The position numbers were made by a program, and so were the translations under genes. A DNA stretch of 64,000 bases from Locusta migratoria (lineage: Eukaryota > Arthropoda > Insecta > Orthoptera > Acrididae). The stretch is taken from positions 839,180,094-839,244,093 of the forward strand of contig CM048744.1 in the NCBI GenBank assembly GCA_026315105.1, in the 5' to 3' direction. This document shows, one piece after another, positions 31,658 to 42,481 of the stretch. Position 1 is the stretch's first letter; each line of letters begins with the position of its first letter. The notes below the pieces were generated by a model that was not told the DNA's origin, did not search any database, and was given only the letters and a program-made list of their open reading frames with translations.

Positions 31658-34056
31658 TTAGTTTGACGTCTGCGTCCCGTTAGAATGTCTTTGAGGTCGA
31701 TTTAAGGTTTCTGTCACGTCAGTTATAGTCACGGTCGATTCATTTTGTGTCCAGTTTGTTTGATCTGCACTGTCAGTCGTCATCGTTGCTACTGGTATTT
31801 GATTGACATTTGGTTGTTGTGCAGGAGTAGTAGAAAAGTTCGGAATTTGTTGATTACCGTTATTATTTGGAAAAAAATTTCTGTTTCTGTTATTATTATT
31901 GTAGTAGTTTCCATTACGCCAGAGCGGTTGTGTGTTACCATTATATTGGTTAGGGAAAGTAGCTGCATTGTTATTGAAATTATTATTATTGTGATTGAAG
32001 TAGCCCGGATTAAATCTGTTGTCACGACGGCGTCGGTAATACTGAGCGCCGTTAGGTACGTTTCGTACTGCGTTTCCACTGTTTACTCCACTAGTCACTT
32101 GTTGCATTTGCGGCTGTCCGGTATTGCTAATAAATGACTGTTGCGGTAACATCTGTGGAGGGCGTGACATGTTTTGATTATTAGGCTGCGGCTGGCTGAC
32201 ATGAATCAGCTGATTACTAGGATAGTTGAAGTAATTATTTGCGTTACCGTACCAGTAACTATTATTTCTTGCTCGGTCATCTTCAAAGATTGAATCTAGT
32301 GTGTCCACCTCAGTGAGAAAAGTTTCTAAGTTTTGTGTTGAAACGTGTGCTAGTTGCAACCGCAACCGTGTAGGCAATTTGTTTCTTAATACGCGTAGTA
32401 CTTCCCTGTGCGGGAGGGGTCATCAAAGAATTTAGCTTTGTTTACGTACTTCTCGAAATATCTCCGCAGACTCCCGTTTCGTTCATTGAAAGGTTGCGGA
32501 TTATAAACTTCATTTCGAAACCTTTCTTGCACAGCAGGCGACCAAAAGGTGGCTAAAAATGCCCGTTCGAACTCATCATAAGTTTCACAACTCTGTAGGG
32601 CTTCTGCAGCCCAGATTCCCGCTTCACCTTGAATGTATCCGACAACAAATCTTATCTTTCTTTTTTCGGACCACGATTCAGGTAATAAACCTCTAAAAGA
32701 TTGCAGGAAAATGACTGGGTGCACAGTACGGTTCTCATTAATAAAGATTTGAAATTGGTGGTGCTTTATCATACTTTCGTCAAGTTCTTCGGCAGTAGCA
32801 TGATTTCGTGGTGAATAGGAGGGGGGTATGTTTGATTTCATTTCCCTACCTAGTCGATCAAGGTCATTAGAGGTCGTCAAGCAAAAGTCAGTCTGCGTCC
32901 TGTCTGACGTCAAATTGTTAGATGTACCCGGATTATATGGAGAGCGTGGAATATTTGTTGCAATTCTGGGAGATTTCCAATCATGGAACACATTTGTCAC
33001 GGGTTCATTTGGCCTAGATGGTGTCATCTGCGTATTTAAAATTGATTTCACGTCTGTAAGATCTTTTTGTAAAGCTTGTACCCTATCATGATTTTCTTTA
33101 ACAATGTTTTCTACTTGACTCGTAATTCTCGTAACAGTTGTTTCCAAGTTTTCTTGTTGAATTTTAAGCTGTGTAAGATTCTGTATGAGACTGTCTATAG
33201 CTGTTGGTAATGTTTTAACGGTTTCTTTACAATTAGTTACATCATCGACTACAGAAGAGATTTTTGCATCTACTGTGTCCATGATTTGATCCACTACTTT
33301 GTTTTGTACTTCAGAAAACTTACCATTGATAACCTGTTCGACTTTGAGTATCTGTGCGTCTATCTGTTTGTTTACTTCCTCAGAAATAATTGAGGGTAAA
33401 TTTTGTTGTACTGATTCTAGATATTTAAATCTCGACTCAAATTCATCCCGAGTTATCATTTGAGCTGCGATTTGATTTTGCTGTTCCTCTAGTCTGTCTA
33501 ATTGCTGCTTGGTGGAATTTTGCAACAGCTCTAAATCATGTTTCGTGTTGGCCTGCAAATGATTAATTTGATCGGTCAAGCCTCAAATCTGATTGTTTGT
33601 AGCATGTGTAGATGTTTGTAAATTGTTAATTTGTTGCGACATGTTCGCATGTATAGCATTCGTAGATGCTTGCAAATTGTTTAGTTCGTCTTTAGTAGAT
33701 GCTTGTAAATTGTTAATTTGTTGCGACATGTTCGCATGTATAGCATTCGTAGATGCTTACAAATTGTTTAGTTCGTCTTTAGTAGATGTTTGTAAATTAT
33801 TAATTTGTTGCGACATGTTAGCAAATAATATCTCAAATCGTTTTAATCAATCTTCTTGCGGATTTTCAGATTGGTGTACTGTCTGTGTGGGAAAATCTGT
33901 TACGTGTGATGTGGTTGCAAGATTTTCCTCCACTATGTGTGGAATCATTTCAATTGATCTCGCAGCCACATTATTTTCAACATTTTGCGCGGGCTGTGGA
34001 ACATTAGTGTTTTGTTCTGACTCCATTGTAGTAATTTGTCTACGGGTTTTAACCAT
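31658..34056 (-). pseudogene. Gag gene of the gypsy-type element, with stops and a frameshift
   Basis: A single long frame runs from the ATG at 34056 (MVKTRRQITTMESEQNTNVP) to 32386, broken only by three stops (about 33846, 33760 and 33591). It then continues after a frameshift near 32400 as KLPTRLRLQLAHVSTQNLET to 31658. Order: acidic Gln/Asn-rich N-terminus; two and a half 29-residue repeats containing MSQQINNLQASTKDELNN (33608-33830); coiled-coil-like stretch to about residue 300; a gag core with WAAEALQSCETYDEFERAFL and RRYFEKYVNKAKFF, which fits the retrotransposon capsid family; then an Asn-rich tail with YYRRRRDNRF. I see no CCHC zinc knuckle. Gag would form the particle and bind the RNA. 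The stops show it cannot have provided its own capsid. Confidence 0.85.
33608..33830 (-). repeat. 87-bp in-frame tandem repeat in gag
   Basis: GTAGATG(C/T)TTGTAAATTGTT-type units start at 33608, 33695 and 33782, a period of 87 bp or 29 codons. Each encodes heptad-like QQINNLQ.STKDELNNLQAS, expected to extend a coiled coil. Units 1 and 2 are nearly identical. Confidence 0.9.
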
Positions 34057-34626
34057 ACTAATAAATTATCAAAAATTTGGAATAGTGTGGGGAACCTACA
34101 CACTTCACACGCAAAAAAATTTCTTTTATCTGTACTGTTGGGAAACAATTAAATCACTATTAATATTCGTCACACGCATGCAAGACGCTTCGAGTGAGAG
34201 ACAAGCGAGGATCGCTTTGTTTTATCGATTTAGCAGCCATGTTGGCCATTTTTCTAACTTGTGATTTAAAATAAATATCTGACTACAAAAGAAATTTTGA
34301 AAATAGATTTTTGCTAATAGAATGAGGTACTGAATGTGAAATTGCGTACTTGCAAAGACTAAGAGGAAGTAGAAAGCGCCAAATAAGCGAAATAATCAGT
34401 CTGTCCTTACCTGTGTTACAATTTTCATTGTTGGGTGCTGTGCGGGTGTGGCTCCAAATTTTTATTTTATTATTCTCCGGGGTAGTAAATATGGTTTTCA
34501 CGTCACAATCGGTCAGCAGTTGTTCATGAAAAATAAACACATTATACAGATTAGGTATCATACAGTGGTGAATGATTACAAATATAAAAAAGCCAAACAA
34601 TGGTATAATTAATTCACATAAAATTA

Positions 34627-34629
<3 letters not shown>

Positions 34630-34689
<60 letters not shown>
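34630..34689 (+). repeat. T60 homopolymer in the retrotransposon leader
   Basis: An uninterrupted run of 60 T on the plus strand (A60 in element transcripts), just 3' of the primer-binding site. The length is likely to be variable or mis-assembled. Confidence 0.9.
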
Positions 34690-34693
<4 letters not shown>

Positions 34694-34704
34694 CGAATCG
34701 AAGT

Positions 34705-34723
34705 CCTGTCACAATGGACGCCA
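34705..34723 (-). promoter_or_regulatory. Primer-binding site, probably tRNA-Arg type
   Basis: On the minus strand, 7 bp after the 5' LTR, TGGCGTCCATTGTGACAGG followed by ACTTCGATTC. From memory this resembles the complement of the 3' end of a tRNA-Arg (TGGCGACC.GTGACAGG.. with the T-loop part TCGA), with a few extra or changed bases. A precise tRNA assignment needs comparison with tRNA genes of the species. Confidence 0.6.
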
Positions 34724-34730
34724 ATTCTTA

Positions 34731-35578
34731 TGTAATGTTACTTTTTTTTATTATTATCACTGGTGTTGTCAAAAGATCAAGGTTGAAAACCGGAATTGAA
34801 ATTTAAATAACCGTAAGATCAGCAATGAATATTAATTTTTGAAATGGTTATCAGTTCTCAGTAGCAAATTAAGTTAAAAATTACGACAACACCAGAAAGC
34901 ACCATTACATAAGAAAATAGCGGAATAAGTTACCTGGTATGCATTCATTGGTGGAAGCCGTGACACTGCAATTGAACCTGTATGAATTGATTAATATCTT
35001 CGTTCTCGTAAACTGATGCTTGGTTTCATGACTATTAATTATTAAAGTTTTAAGACCGTGTGTAATTTTGATCACTATTGTTATCGAAAGTTAAAGAAAT
35101 TATCGGACTTCGCTTTTAACAGAATGAAGATTTCCTGCAGGCATTGAATTCAATGTTTAACACAAAATGAGAGTAAATAAATTTTGCATTCTTTTGTCAT
35201 CATGAGACAATAGGCAACAATGACCAAGCATCAATTTACTAATATTGCTGAAAATTGGTAACAAGATGGGGATAAATAGTCATTTTTTAAATGAAATAGG
35301 AATTCCAAATGAAAGTTAAAGTTTATTAAGTAAAAGGGTGCTAATCAGAGCTCACACTTACAGGATTATGGAGGTCGAGTAAAATACGTCCGCTCAGTAC
35401 AAAGGTAGAAGAACGAAAGACGACAAGCGATTCCGTTTTCTCTCCAGATCGTTTGAAATAGTTGAAGGTATAACTTGAAACAGTGATAATCAGAGATTTA
35501 TTGGTAGAGAGAACGGATGCTAGCGACAAGCGTCGCAGATATAATTTTCAATTAAAAAAATATTAATGTATCGCTACA
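34731..35578 (-). repeat. 5' LTR of the gypsy-type element
   Basis: Upstream LTR in transcription direction, 848 bp, same ends as the 3' LTR. It should hold the promoter. The AT-rich sequence has several TATA-like words, so no start was chosen. Confidence 0.95.
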
Positions 35579-35582
35579 AATC

Positions 35583-36949
35583 ACATCAGAATGTTTTCAA
35601 AATGTTCACCATTGGCACTACAGAAGTGGCGCAAACGAAGAATGAAATTCGCCAATTCGCCATCACATTTCGTAGTGTCTCAACCGAAATGGATTCACAT
35701 GCCACAAAGATCGCCGATTCTAGCTCGTCCAGCGTGGCGTGATGCTTCGGGTATACCATGGCTTTCACTGTGCTCCACAAAGAAAAGTCACAGGGAATCA
35801 AATCCGGCGAATATGGAGGCCAATCCATGCCTGCACCAGGAAATTTGGGATATTCCAAAGCAATGACTCGATTCCCGAAGTATTCCTCAAGAAAGCGAAA
35901 CACTTGTTCAGTCCGATGTGGTCGGGCTCCATCTTGCATAAACCATTCAGTACCTAGCCGATCCTCTAACGCTTGCTGTGTGGCGACAAATTGTTCCAAA
36001 ATTGCAACGAAACGTGTACCAGTGACCTTTTCTCGATTGAAAAAGGGCCAATAACGCCTCTGTTGCATACTGCAGCCTACGCAGTAACTTTAGAAGAATA
36101 CAGGGGTTTCGCTTCACACCAATATGGCTTTTCGGAACCCCAAGATCGCCAGTTCTGCTTATTCACATATCCATTCAGGTGTAAGTGTGCTTCATCTGTA
36201 AACCAGATGCAGCCAACACCAAATCCTTCACTATCAATCATTGTGAGCATCTGATTAGTAAAGGCAACCCTTTGTTGCAAAGCTCGTACGGTTATGGCCT
36301 TGTGCGTTTGAATTTTGATTGGAAACTTGTGTAGGCTCTTTCTCAGTATTTTCTGCGTGCTGGAACGCTTCCATCCAGTCTCAGATGCAATTCTACGGAC
36401 GGATAACATTGGATTTTACTGAATAATTCCAGAAACTGTGGCGATATTTTCAGGCGTAACTGCGGTTTGCTTGCGGACAACATGCCCCACTAGATCATCG
36501 ATTACGCTGCCTGTTCGTTGAAATTTTGCGTAAAGCGTACGAATGGTTTACGCATCGGGTCCTTTTGGAACATTAAATCGTACTTGAAAACTTCGCCTTG
36601 TTGCCGTAGGACTCTCTTCTAACCTGTGGTACTCCAGCACCAGAACAACGCGTTATTCAATGGAGTACATGGTTTTAATCGCTTCCTTCGTTACACTAAC
36701 GTCCTTTCACGTTTTAATAGTGGAACTGATCGCTCTGAGCTTCGGATCACTATTTATACTAGGCATTACGTATGGCGATTACAGTGCCATCTGTTAGCAG
36801 CTTTCGTAACTATTATTTCAAACTGCTGTATAAACGTCTTACAGCTTTCACAATAAACATACCGTTTACTGCATTCCTCTATCGATCTTTGTTTTCGAGA
36901 TATTTAATTTTGAAATCAGGGAGTCCTTTTTTGGACACCCTTTATGTAA
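35583..36949 (-). pseudogene. IS630-Tc1-mariner superfamily transposase, near full length, split by the gypsy element
   Basis: From the ATG at 36670 (MYSIE, then a stop) the minus strand runs through RRSFQVRFNVPKGPDA, TIRTLYAKFQRTGSVIDDLV (helix-turn-helix region), MLSVRRIASETGWKRSSTQK, DIWFTDEAH-like GCIWFTDEAHLHLNGYVNKQ, WFMQDGARPHRTEQVFRFLE, and DWPPYSPDLIPCDFSLWSTV to 35586. Catalytic D residues are in FTDEAH and MQDGARPH; the third acidic residue would be in PCD, 47 residues after the second, or in SPD, 42 after. It has four in-frame stops (E*R, A*T, Q*N, A*A) and a frameshift near 36040. The right end resembles TGTCCAAAAAAGGACTCCCT (36915-36950). The small left part 26312-26381 contains CTGCTAACAGATGGC, also found inverted at 36792-36806. 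Confidence 0.85.
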
Positions 36950-37264
36950 GGGCACACTTGGGCAACGGAGAATAAGTTATGCTCGAGATGGCCGAGGCTC
37001 GGTTTCCTAGAATCCACAGCGAGGGAAATCGGTGTTTTCCGTGCGAAATGCAATTATGGGCGCTTGTCCGTTTCCCCACGAGACAACGAAATGTGTGCCC
37101 CACGTGAGGGCAGCTCAGGCAAATGTCAGCGCACCTTACTGACTGCCGCGCAAAGTAGAGGCGCCGAAACTGATCAGCAAAATGTTGAGGGCGGAATTTT
37201 GGTGAAGGGAGGCAGCCACGCCGCGGTAGCAGAGACGAGAACTCCACGCGCCGTGGCAGCGTGT

Positions 37265-37307
<43 letters not shown>

Positions 37308-37453
37308 GGGGGGGGGATGGAAGCCAACTAGAGTGGTGGCTACAGGAAGAGTTTTTGATTGTGCCAGGCATCGCCTTATGTCTCTGTTGGTTGCCTGCTA
37401 GTTACCATAAACCATGAACTTTAAATTTCTGATATATGTGTGTTGGTGCGTTA

Positions 37454-37486
<33 letters not shown>
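36950..37486. other. Unassigned, GC-moderate sequence with T/G homopolymers
   Basis: No gene recognised. A T40 run (37267-37306) followed by about nine G, and a (TA)n tract near 37459-37485 that abuts the hAT-like end. Confidence 0.4.
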
Positions 37487-37489
<3 letters not shown>

Positions 37490-38659
37490 GGGTTGTGAAG
37501 TAACGCCGTTACTAGTAACAGTTACTTTTGAAACGTAACGGACAGTAATGGTGTTATTATTTCCATAAAGTAACTTTAACTGTAACTAAATTACTTTCGA
37601 TTTGACGGAAGTATCGCTGCTTTTTTGTCGCACAGTAACAGATTCTTGTAAGAATCTCAAGACACGCTGTCGTTATCATGCCTTTGACGTCAGATGGAAA
37701 AAAAAATCTCTGAAGATTTCGTTTCGGTAGGAAATGAATTCAAATCAGTCGAATCTCCACAAGGAACTTAAGACGTCATGAACAGGTATTTTGCTCACTG
37801 TTTGCGTTAAGGCGCGTTTACAATGAGTTTAAAGCAGATTCTTCTACGTTGTTCGCTGCTACTCCTTTGGAGCGATAGCGTTCGGATTTGGTCTATCTAT
37901 AGAGTTACATGTTGTCTTTCTGAATGTGCATTCACGAACTGAAGTACACAGGAAGCAACATTTACGAACTCGAGACCTCCTAACAAGAGCCAGAGGAGTG
38001 TCTTTGTAATGTTCCACGTCATAAAAATATGAAAATGAAACAAGATTCTTTACAGAAAATTGATACATTGTTTGACACTAGCCGTGTGTTAAGCAGATAA
38101 AACAATTGTCTCTCATTTATCAACACGCCAGCAATAACAAGATTCGTTCGTTTGGAAAATGAGTAGTTGTCAATTTACTTTCATTGGCGACTTTTGAAAG
38201 AGCGATAACAACATTTTGTTTTTATAGCGCTATTCATAAAGCAGAAATGAATGTATATAGGAGGCAGCAGTGTATACTAAACGAGGCCGCGGAAAGCATC
38301 AGCAGATTCCTTGTTAATTAAATATACGTTTCAGTAATATTAACATTACTGAATTACGTTTGCACAAGCCTTCATCCAGACCTTCACAAATTGCTGGGAC
38401 AGTAATGATATATGGCTGGCTTTCAAGTGTGGAATAAATATACACGGGTTTCGTAGGCACTTCCTGTTGCCGAGAAACGAAACGCGCAACAAGTATTCTC
38501 TTCACAGAATTTTTGTACCTTTCTTTGAATTAACTGACCCCGTAATACTCATTATAATTTTAAAAACTGACGGCGACATCTGGTGAAATTACAAAAAGGA
38601 GAAATGTTTTCCAAATTCAGCACGTACAGTTGTCATTCAAATTGAAATATTTATAAACG

Positions 38660-39865
38660 TACTAGTCGTCCCGGCAATGCTTCGCAACTGCTATATATGT
38701 TTGTACTCTTGCTTTGAACGTCAAATGTGCAAAGGTTTATCGCAATCGTAGGGATGATATTGATGTCCCAAAGGAAAGAGCTCTTTCAGTTTTCCACAAA
38801 TTTTCCTCTTTTCTAGATAACTATTCTAAACTTTTACTTCACTCAAACCTCTCTTTCGCATTGAGCGTGGAATGTGCAAAATTTTATCGCAATCAGATGA
38901 ATGATATTGATATTTCATAGAAAAATCTCTTTATTTTTTCTAAATTTTCCAATTTGCCGTGAAAGTTTTCCAAATTTTTATTTCATAAGAACGTTACTCT
39001 TGCTGTAACCGTCAAATATACAAAATTTTATCGCAATCAGACGAATGGAATTGTTTTCCCATTGAATAAAGCTCTTTCAGTTCCTCGCGAATTTTTAAAT
39101 TTTCTGGGCAACTTTCACAAATTTTTAGTTCATTTTTTGGTTAGTTGAACATCAAATGACCAAAATTTCATCGCAATCGGACGAAAGGTTCCCAACTTAT
39201 AGTGTTGAGTACATTTAGAAACACATTGAAAAAAAGAATTTGGTTCGAATTTTGCGACTTTCCTTTTTTAACTGTCCTTTTTGCTTTACTGAAAACTTTT
39301 CCAAAATCATAATGAACAAAACAAAAAAAGAATTACACCTCTCCGTCGTGCGAATAGTCAGTTATAGTGCTGAATTAATCAAAAACACATTGAAAAACAG
39401 ACTTTCATTTTTTCGCAAATTTTCCAGTTTTCCGGTAGATTTTCCAATAACTTCATTTCATACAAATCTTGTCCTGCCAAGTCGTTCTCAAGTGATGCTC
39501 TTACAACCATGTGACAATTGTTGTTTATTCTTGGAAAAAATTGCTTTCTGGCTTTCCTAAAATTTACCTACTTCCCGGGTGAGTTTTCCAATTTTTTTTT
39601 TTATTTTTATTTTATTTTTTTTAATGTAAACCTTCCTCTTGCTTTCAACACGAAATGTACAAAATTTTATCGCAATTGGACGAACGGTATTGATAGCTCA
39701 CTGGAAAAAGCTGTTTCAGTTTTTCCCAATTTTCCTCTTTTCCGGACAACTTTTCCACATTTTATCACCGTTTAAACCTTCCCTGGACTTACACGAATAT
39801 TTCAAGACTAAAATTAGCCAAATCGGTTCAGCCGTTCTCGGGTTTTAGCGAGACTAACGAACAAC
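38660..39865 (+). repeat. Diverged tandem array, about 140-150 bp units, with RTE/Penelope-like tail wording
   Basis: It starts CTAGTCGTCCCGGCAATGCT and ends CAGCCGTTCTCGGGTTTTAG then CGAGACTAACGAACAACAAT. Between lie at least five units centred on AAATTTTATCGCAATCGGAC (38735, 38880, 39022, 39161, 39667) with a common CTTTCAGTTTTCC..AATTTT..C phrase. Units are 75-85% alike by eye. Noncoding. Confidence 0.75.
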
Positions 39866-39867
39866 AA

Positions 39868-40020
39868 TTCATATATTGGACCAAACTGCTATGATCATCA
39901 GCCCCTAGACTTACAAATTATTAAAGTAACTTACACTAAGAACCACATACCACATACCTCTGTCGGGAGCGACCGCCCAGTCCGTAACATGCCTCAGACC
40001 ACGCGGCCATTCCCGTTACA
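39868..40020 (-). repeat. Old tRNA-type SINE relic
   Basis: GGACCAAACTGCTATGATCA and CAGCCCCTAGACTTACAAAT match the SINE tail type, followed by a decayed head on the minus strand ending GACCACGCGGCC. The B box is no longer intact. Confidence 0.5.
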
Positions 40021-40257
40021 TCTTCTGTAGTCTATATTTTGTCCTCTTCCGACAACTAAGTATGTTGCGTCTGCTTATTTCGTCCAGTAGCCTGCTATTA
40101 ACGCAGCGCCTCATACCAATAATCCTTCTTCTTCACCTGTCATAGCGTCGATCTCAATACGAATACATTGTTTGAATTGTTTGCTCATTGCTGCCTTTTC
40201 AGTGTAACAGATGATGCAAATATATTCTCAGTTTATTTAATAATGCGTTAATTATGT

Positions 40258-40310
40258 ATTATTATTATTATTATTATTATTAGTAGTAGTAGTAGTAGTA
40301 GTAGTAGTGT
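40258..40310. repeat. (ATT)n-(AGT)n compound microsatellite
   Basis: About eight ATT units followed directly by about eight AGT units, inside the hAT-like element. Confidence 0.95.
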
Positions 40311-40539
40311 TAGTATTAATTATTTATTGACATTAAAGATTGTTTCCCTTCCTACATGTGTAGGTTTCATTACGTATTTACAAAGGAGTTACAATTACAA
40401 TTTTACGAAGTAACTGTGAAAGTAACTGTAAATAGACGTAACTGATACAGGTAATTTCGATGAGTAACTATAACCGTCAGTAAGTTACCTATCAGGGGAG
40501 TAACTTTAACACTATTACTTTAAAAAAGTAACTATCCCA

Positions 40540-41155
40540 ACTCTTTATGTATCTACATGGCCATGGGTAATTTCATCCTCTCAAAATAATGAACGAATAT
40601 GGAGAGGTTAGTGGTTACTCTTCCATTCATAAATTATATAAAAATTTTCATGAGTAATAAGTGATAAACCTAACAATTCTTATTTCGAGAATACTTCTGC
40701 CGTATGTAGAGTAGATCCGCCAGAAGTATGGGGACCGATGTGACGATGTATATGGTAGAAGACAAGGATTAGGAAGGAGAGTAGGGAGATTAATTTTTCC
40801 TCTCAATTTTAAGGCGAGATATTTCCTTATTTTATTCAGAAATGTGATGTATTTCATTTGATCCCGCACATGATAAAGAAAATATGGATAAACGATTACT
40901 CAGCCAACATTAAATAAACGTGATTGAACAAGTGAAACAGTAATGGATTATCAAATGTCGTAAGATAGATGAATAAAGACAATCTGCTACTATTTCTTAA
41001 CATAATCAGACGTGATGTATAAGTTGTCTTAACATTTGTGAAGTATTATAAAAAAACTAACTAGTGTGAAGTTTCTTTAGATTCAGTGTACAATGACTGG
41101 CTGGTAAAAACACAACGAATCCACTACAGATACGTAAGGTTTAAATAGTCTGGCA
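40540..41155. other. Unassigned AT-rich sequence
   Basis: No gene or known repeat seen. Confidence 0.4.
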
Positions 41156-41428
41156 CATACTCAAAGCAACAATGACTAAAGTAAATGAATTGAATATATA
41201 GCAATTTCATGACTCAATGAATAACCCCAAGAATCAATTTTCAATCCATTTTTCTATTATTGAAATTATTTAATAATTTTAACAGTATACTTAAAGCAAT
41301 AATGACTCAAGTATATCAATGGACCAAGGGCTAAAATATTCATATGAAGCAATTTAATGACTCTGTGACTTTTTCAACTAATGAATAAACCTAAGAATCC
41401 ATTTTTAATTAATTTTTCTATTATTTAA
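41156..41428 (+). repeat. Diverged tandem duplication, about 135-bp unit
   Basis: TACTCAAAGCAACAATGACT (41158) recurs as TACTTAAAGCAATAATGACT (41288). Both units then have AATGAATAA.CC..AAGAATC and TTTTTCTATTATT. Noncoding. Confidence 0.7.
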
Positions 41429-41554
41429 CCCTCAGGCGGTACGGTGGCTGGAGACGAAGTAAATGGTAAGATTGAGTCGGATCCGACCCGCTCCCTATTC
41501 GATGACGTTTGTGTGAATAAATGTACACACTCAGTCTTATTATTGAACACAAAA

Positions 41555-41640
41555 ATGTAGTCATGCTGTAAGAATTTATGTTTACTCTGTTTCTCTAATG
41601 TAGTCATGCTGTAAGAATTTATGTTTGCTCTGTTTCTCTA
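41555..41640 (+). repeat. 43-bp tandem duplication
   Basis: ATGTAGTCATGCTGTAAGAA to TGTTTCTCTA occurs twice in succession (41555 and 41598) with a single difference (TTTACTC versus TTTGCTC). Confidence 0.95.
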
Positions 41641-41689
41641 TGTATGGTATTTATGTTTCCATTTTTCGGTACTATTAATTTACAGGTGC

Positions 41690-42005
41690 GGCTCCGTAGC
41701 ACAGTGGTAGAGTGTCAGACTACAAATCCAAAGGTCCCGGGTTCGATCCCAACTAGGTCCTAGGAATTTTATCTGTCACTTTCCACTTCTTTCGTCTCTG
41801 GCAATGTTGCTGATGTGAAAAATACCGAGTAGCACCGTGGTTCGGAACCCACGTTAAACTGTAGGTCCCCCTATAACTGGCTGGGTAAGTCAGTTCGAAG
41901 GTCGGAGGAAGGCAATGGCATACCACCTCCAAACAGGACCATGCCTAGTAAAGCACTGTGGTGTTCAAACCAATCTTCGGATTGTTGACTGCTTTACCTT
42001 TTAAT
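41690..42005 (+). repeat. Third type of tRNA-derived SINE
   Basis: Head GGCTCCGTAGCACAGTGGTA (A box TAGCACAGTGG) and GGGTTCGATCCCAACTAGG (B box GGTTCGATCCC) at tRNA spacing. The body contains GTGGTTCGGAACCCACGTTA, AACTGTAGGTCCCC and AGGAAGGCAATGGC, ending near GCACTGTGGTG and TCTTCGGATTGTTGACTGC. One copy only. The head could be mistaken for a tRNA gene, but the acceptor stem does not pair. Confidence 0.75.
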
Positions 42006-42261
42006 TTACAGATTTTATTCAAATATTTATTTACTCTGTAACTGGCCCATCAAAGAAGTTAATTTACTTTTCTGTATATAACATAACTTCTGTTTTACTG
42101 ACAACACAAATTCTTTGGCTGAACTTCAGTAAGTGTCTGATGATGGCCTAATAAGCCGAAAACTGATTCACAAAATAAACAAAACAGTAGAACAAACATT
42201 AACTCGTGTATTTTTATCTTCATAATGAATATGTTATACCAAGAAGCGATGGAAGAATCAG
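42006..42261. other. Unassigned sequence
   Basis: Contains CTGATGATGGCCTAATAAGC at 42137, wording often found in foldback or SINE tails; no boundaries seen. Confidence 0.3.
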
Positions 42262-42398
42262 TTAATCTTATCTATAAATGTGAATGTCTGTTCGGTGCAC
42301 GTTTATCACGTCTGAACCACAAGACATAAAGAGCTAAAAATTTGTACAGTTACTAATGTCTACCCAGGGAAGGCTTTAGGCTCAGTTTTATGGCGATC

Positions 42399-42481
<83 letters not shown>

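Larger units (their letters stand above)
26382..35578 (-). mobile_element. Gypsy-type LTR retrotransposon, near-identical LTRs but pol mostly deleted
   Basis: Two 848-bp direct repeats bound it (26382-27229 and 34731-35578) with TG...CA ends and a perfect 4-bp target duplication AATC (26378-26381, 35579-35582). On the minus strand the order is 5' LTR, primer-binding site, leader with a T60 run on the plus strand, gag, protease, integrase C-terminus, long noncoding region, polypurine tract, 3' LTR. Reverse transcriptase, RNase H and the integrase core are missing: the protease DTGA motif (about 31450) joins the integrase tail directly. I count two differences between the LTRs, so insertion is very recent, and the copy must have been moved by proteins from another element. 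It lies within the mariner-type relic at 35583-36949 (the other piece is 26312-26381). Confidence 0.95.
37488..40537. mobile_element. hAT-like nonautonomous element
   Basis: The left end CAGGGTTGTGAAGTAACG and the right end (read inwards AGAGTTGGGATAGTTACTTT) are similar, and both are followed by a cluster of GTAAC/GTTAC words (TACTAGTAACAGTTAC, GTAACTTTAACTGTAAC; AACTTTAACACTATTACT). That is the wording of a common hAT terminal type. No transposase is recognised inside; the interior holds a diverged tandem array, a SINE relic and microsatellites. I could not fix an 8-bp target duplication because the left flank is (TA)n. Confidence 0.5.

Noticed and set aside
31745..32137. 130-codon plus-strand frame rich in I and V
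   Set aside because: Antisense of the Asn-rich tail of gag (AAT/AAC read backwards gives ATT/GTT).
33608..33830. CRISPR-like regular repeats
   Set aside because: The units are contiguous 87-bp repeats inside gag, without spacers, in an animal genome.
41690..41765. Possible tRNA gene
   Set aside because: A and B boxes are present but the acceptor stem does not pair and the sequence continues into a SINE body.
40540..42000. piggyBac end at TTAACCCTCAGGCGG (41425)
   Set aside because: Only a short resemblance, with no matching opposite end.
42402..42476. Replication origin or promoter because of the TA tract
   Set aside because: Simple microsatellite between two repeat units; nothing else supports a function.
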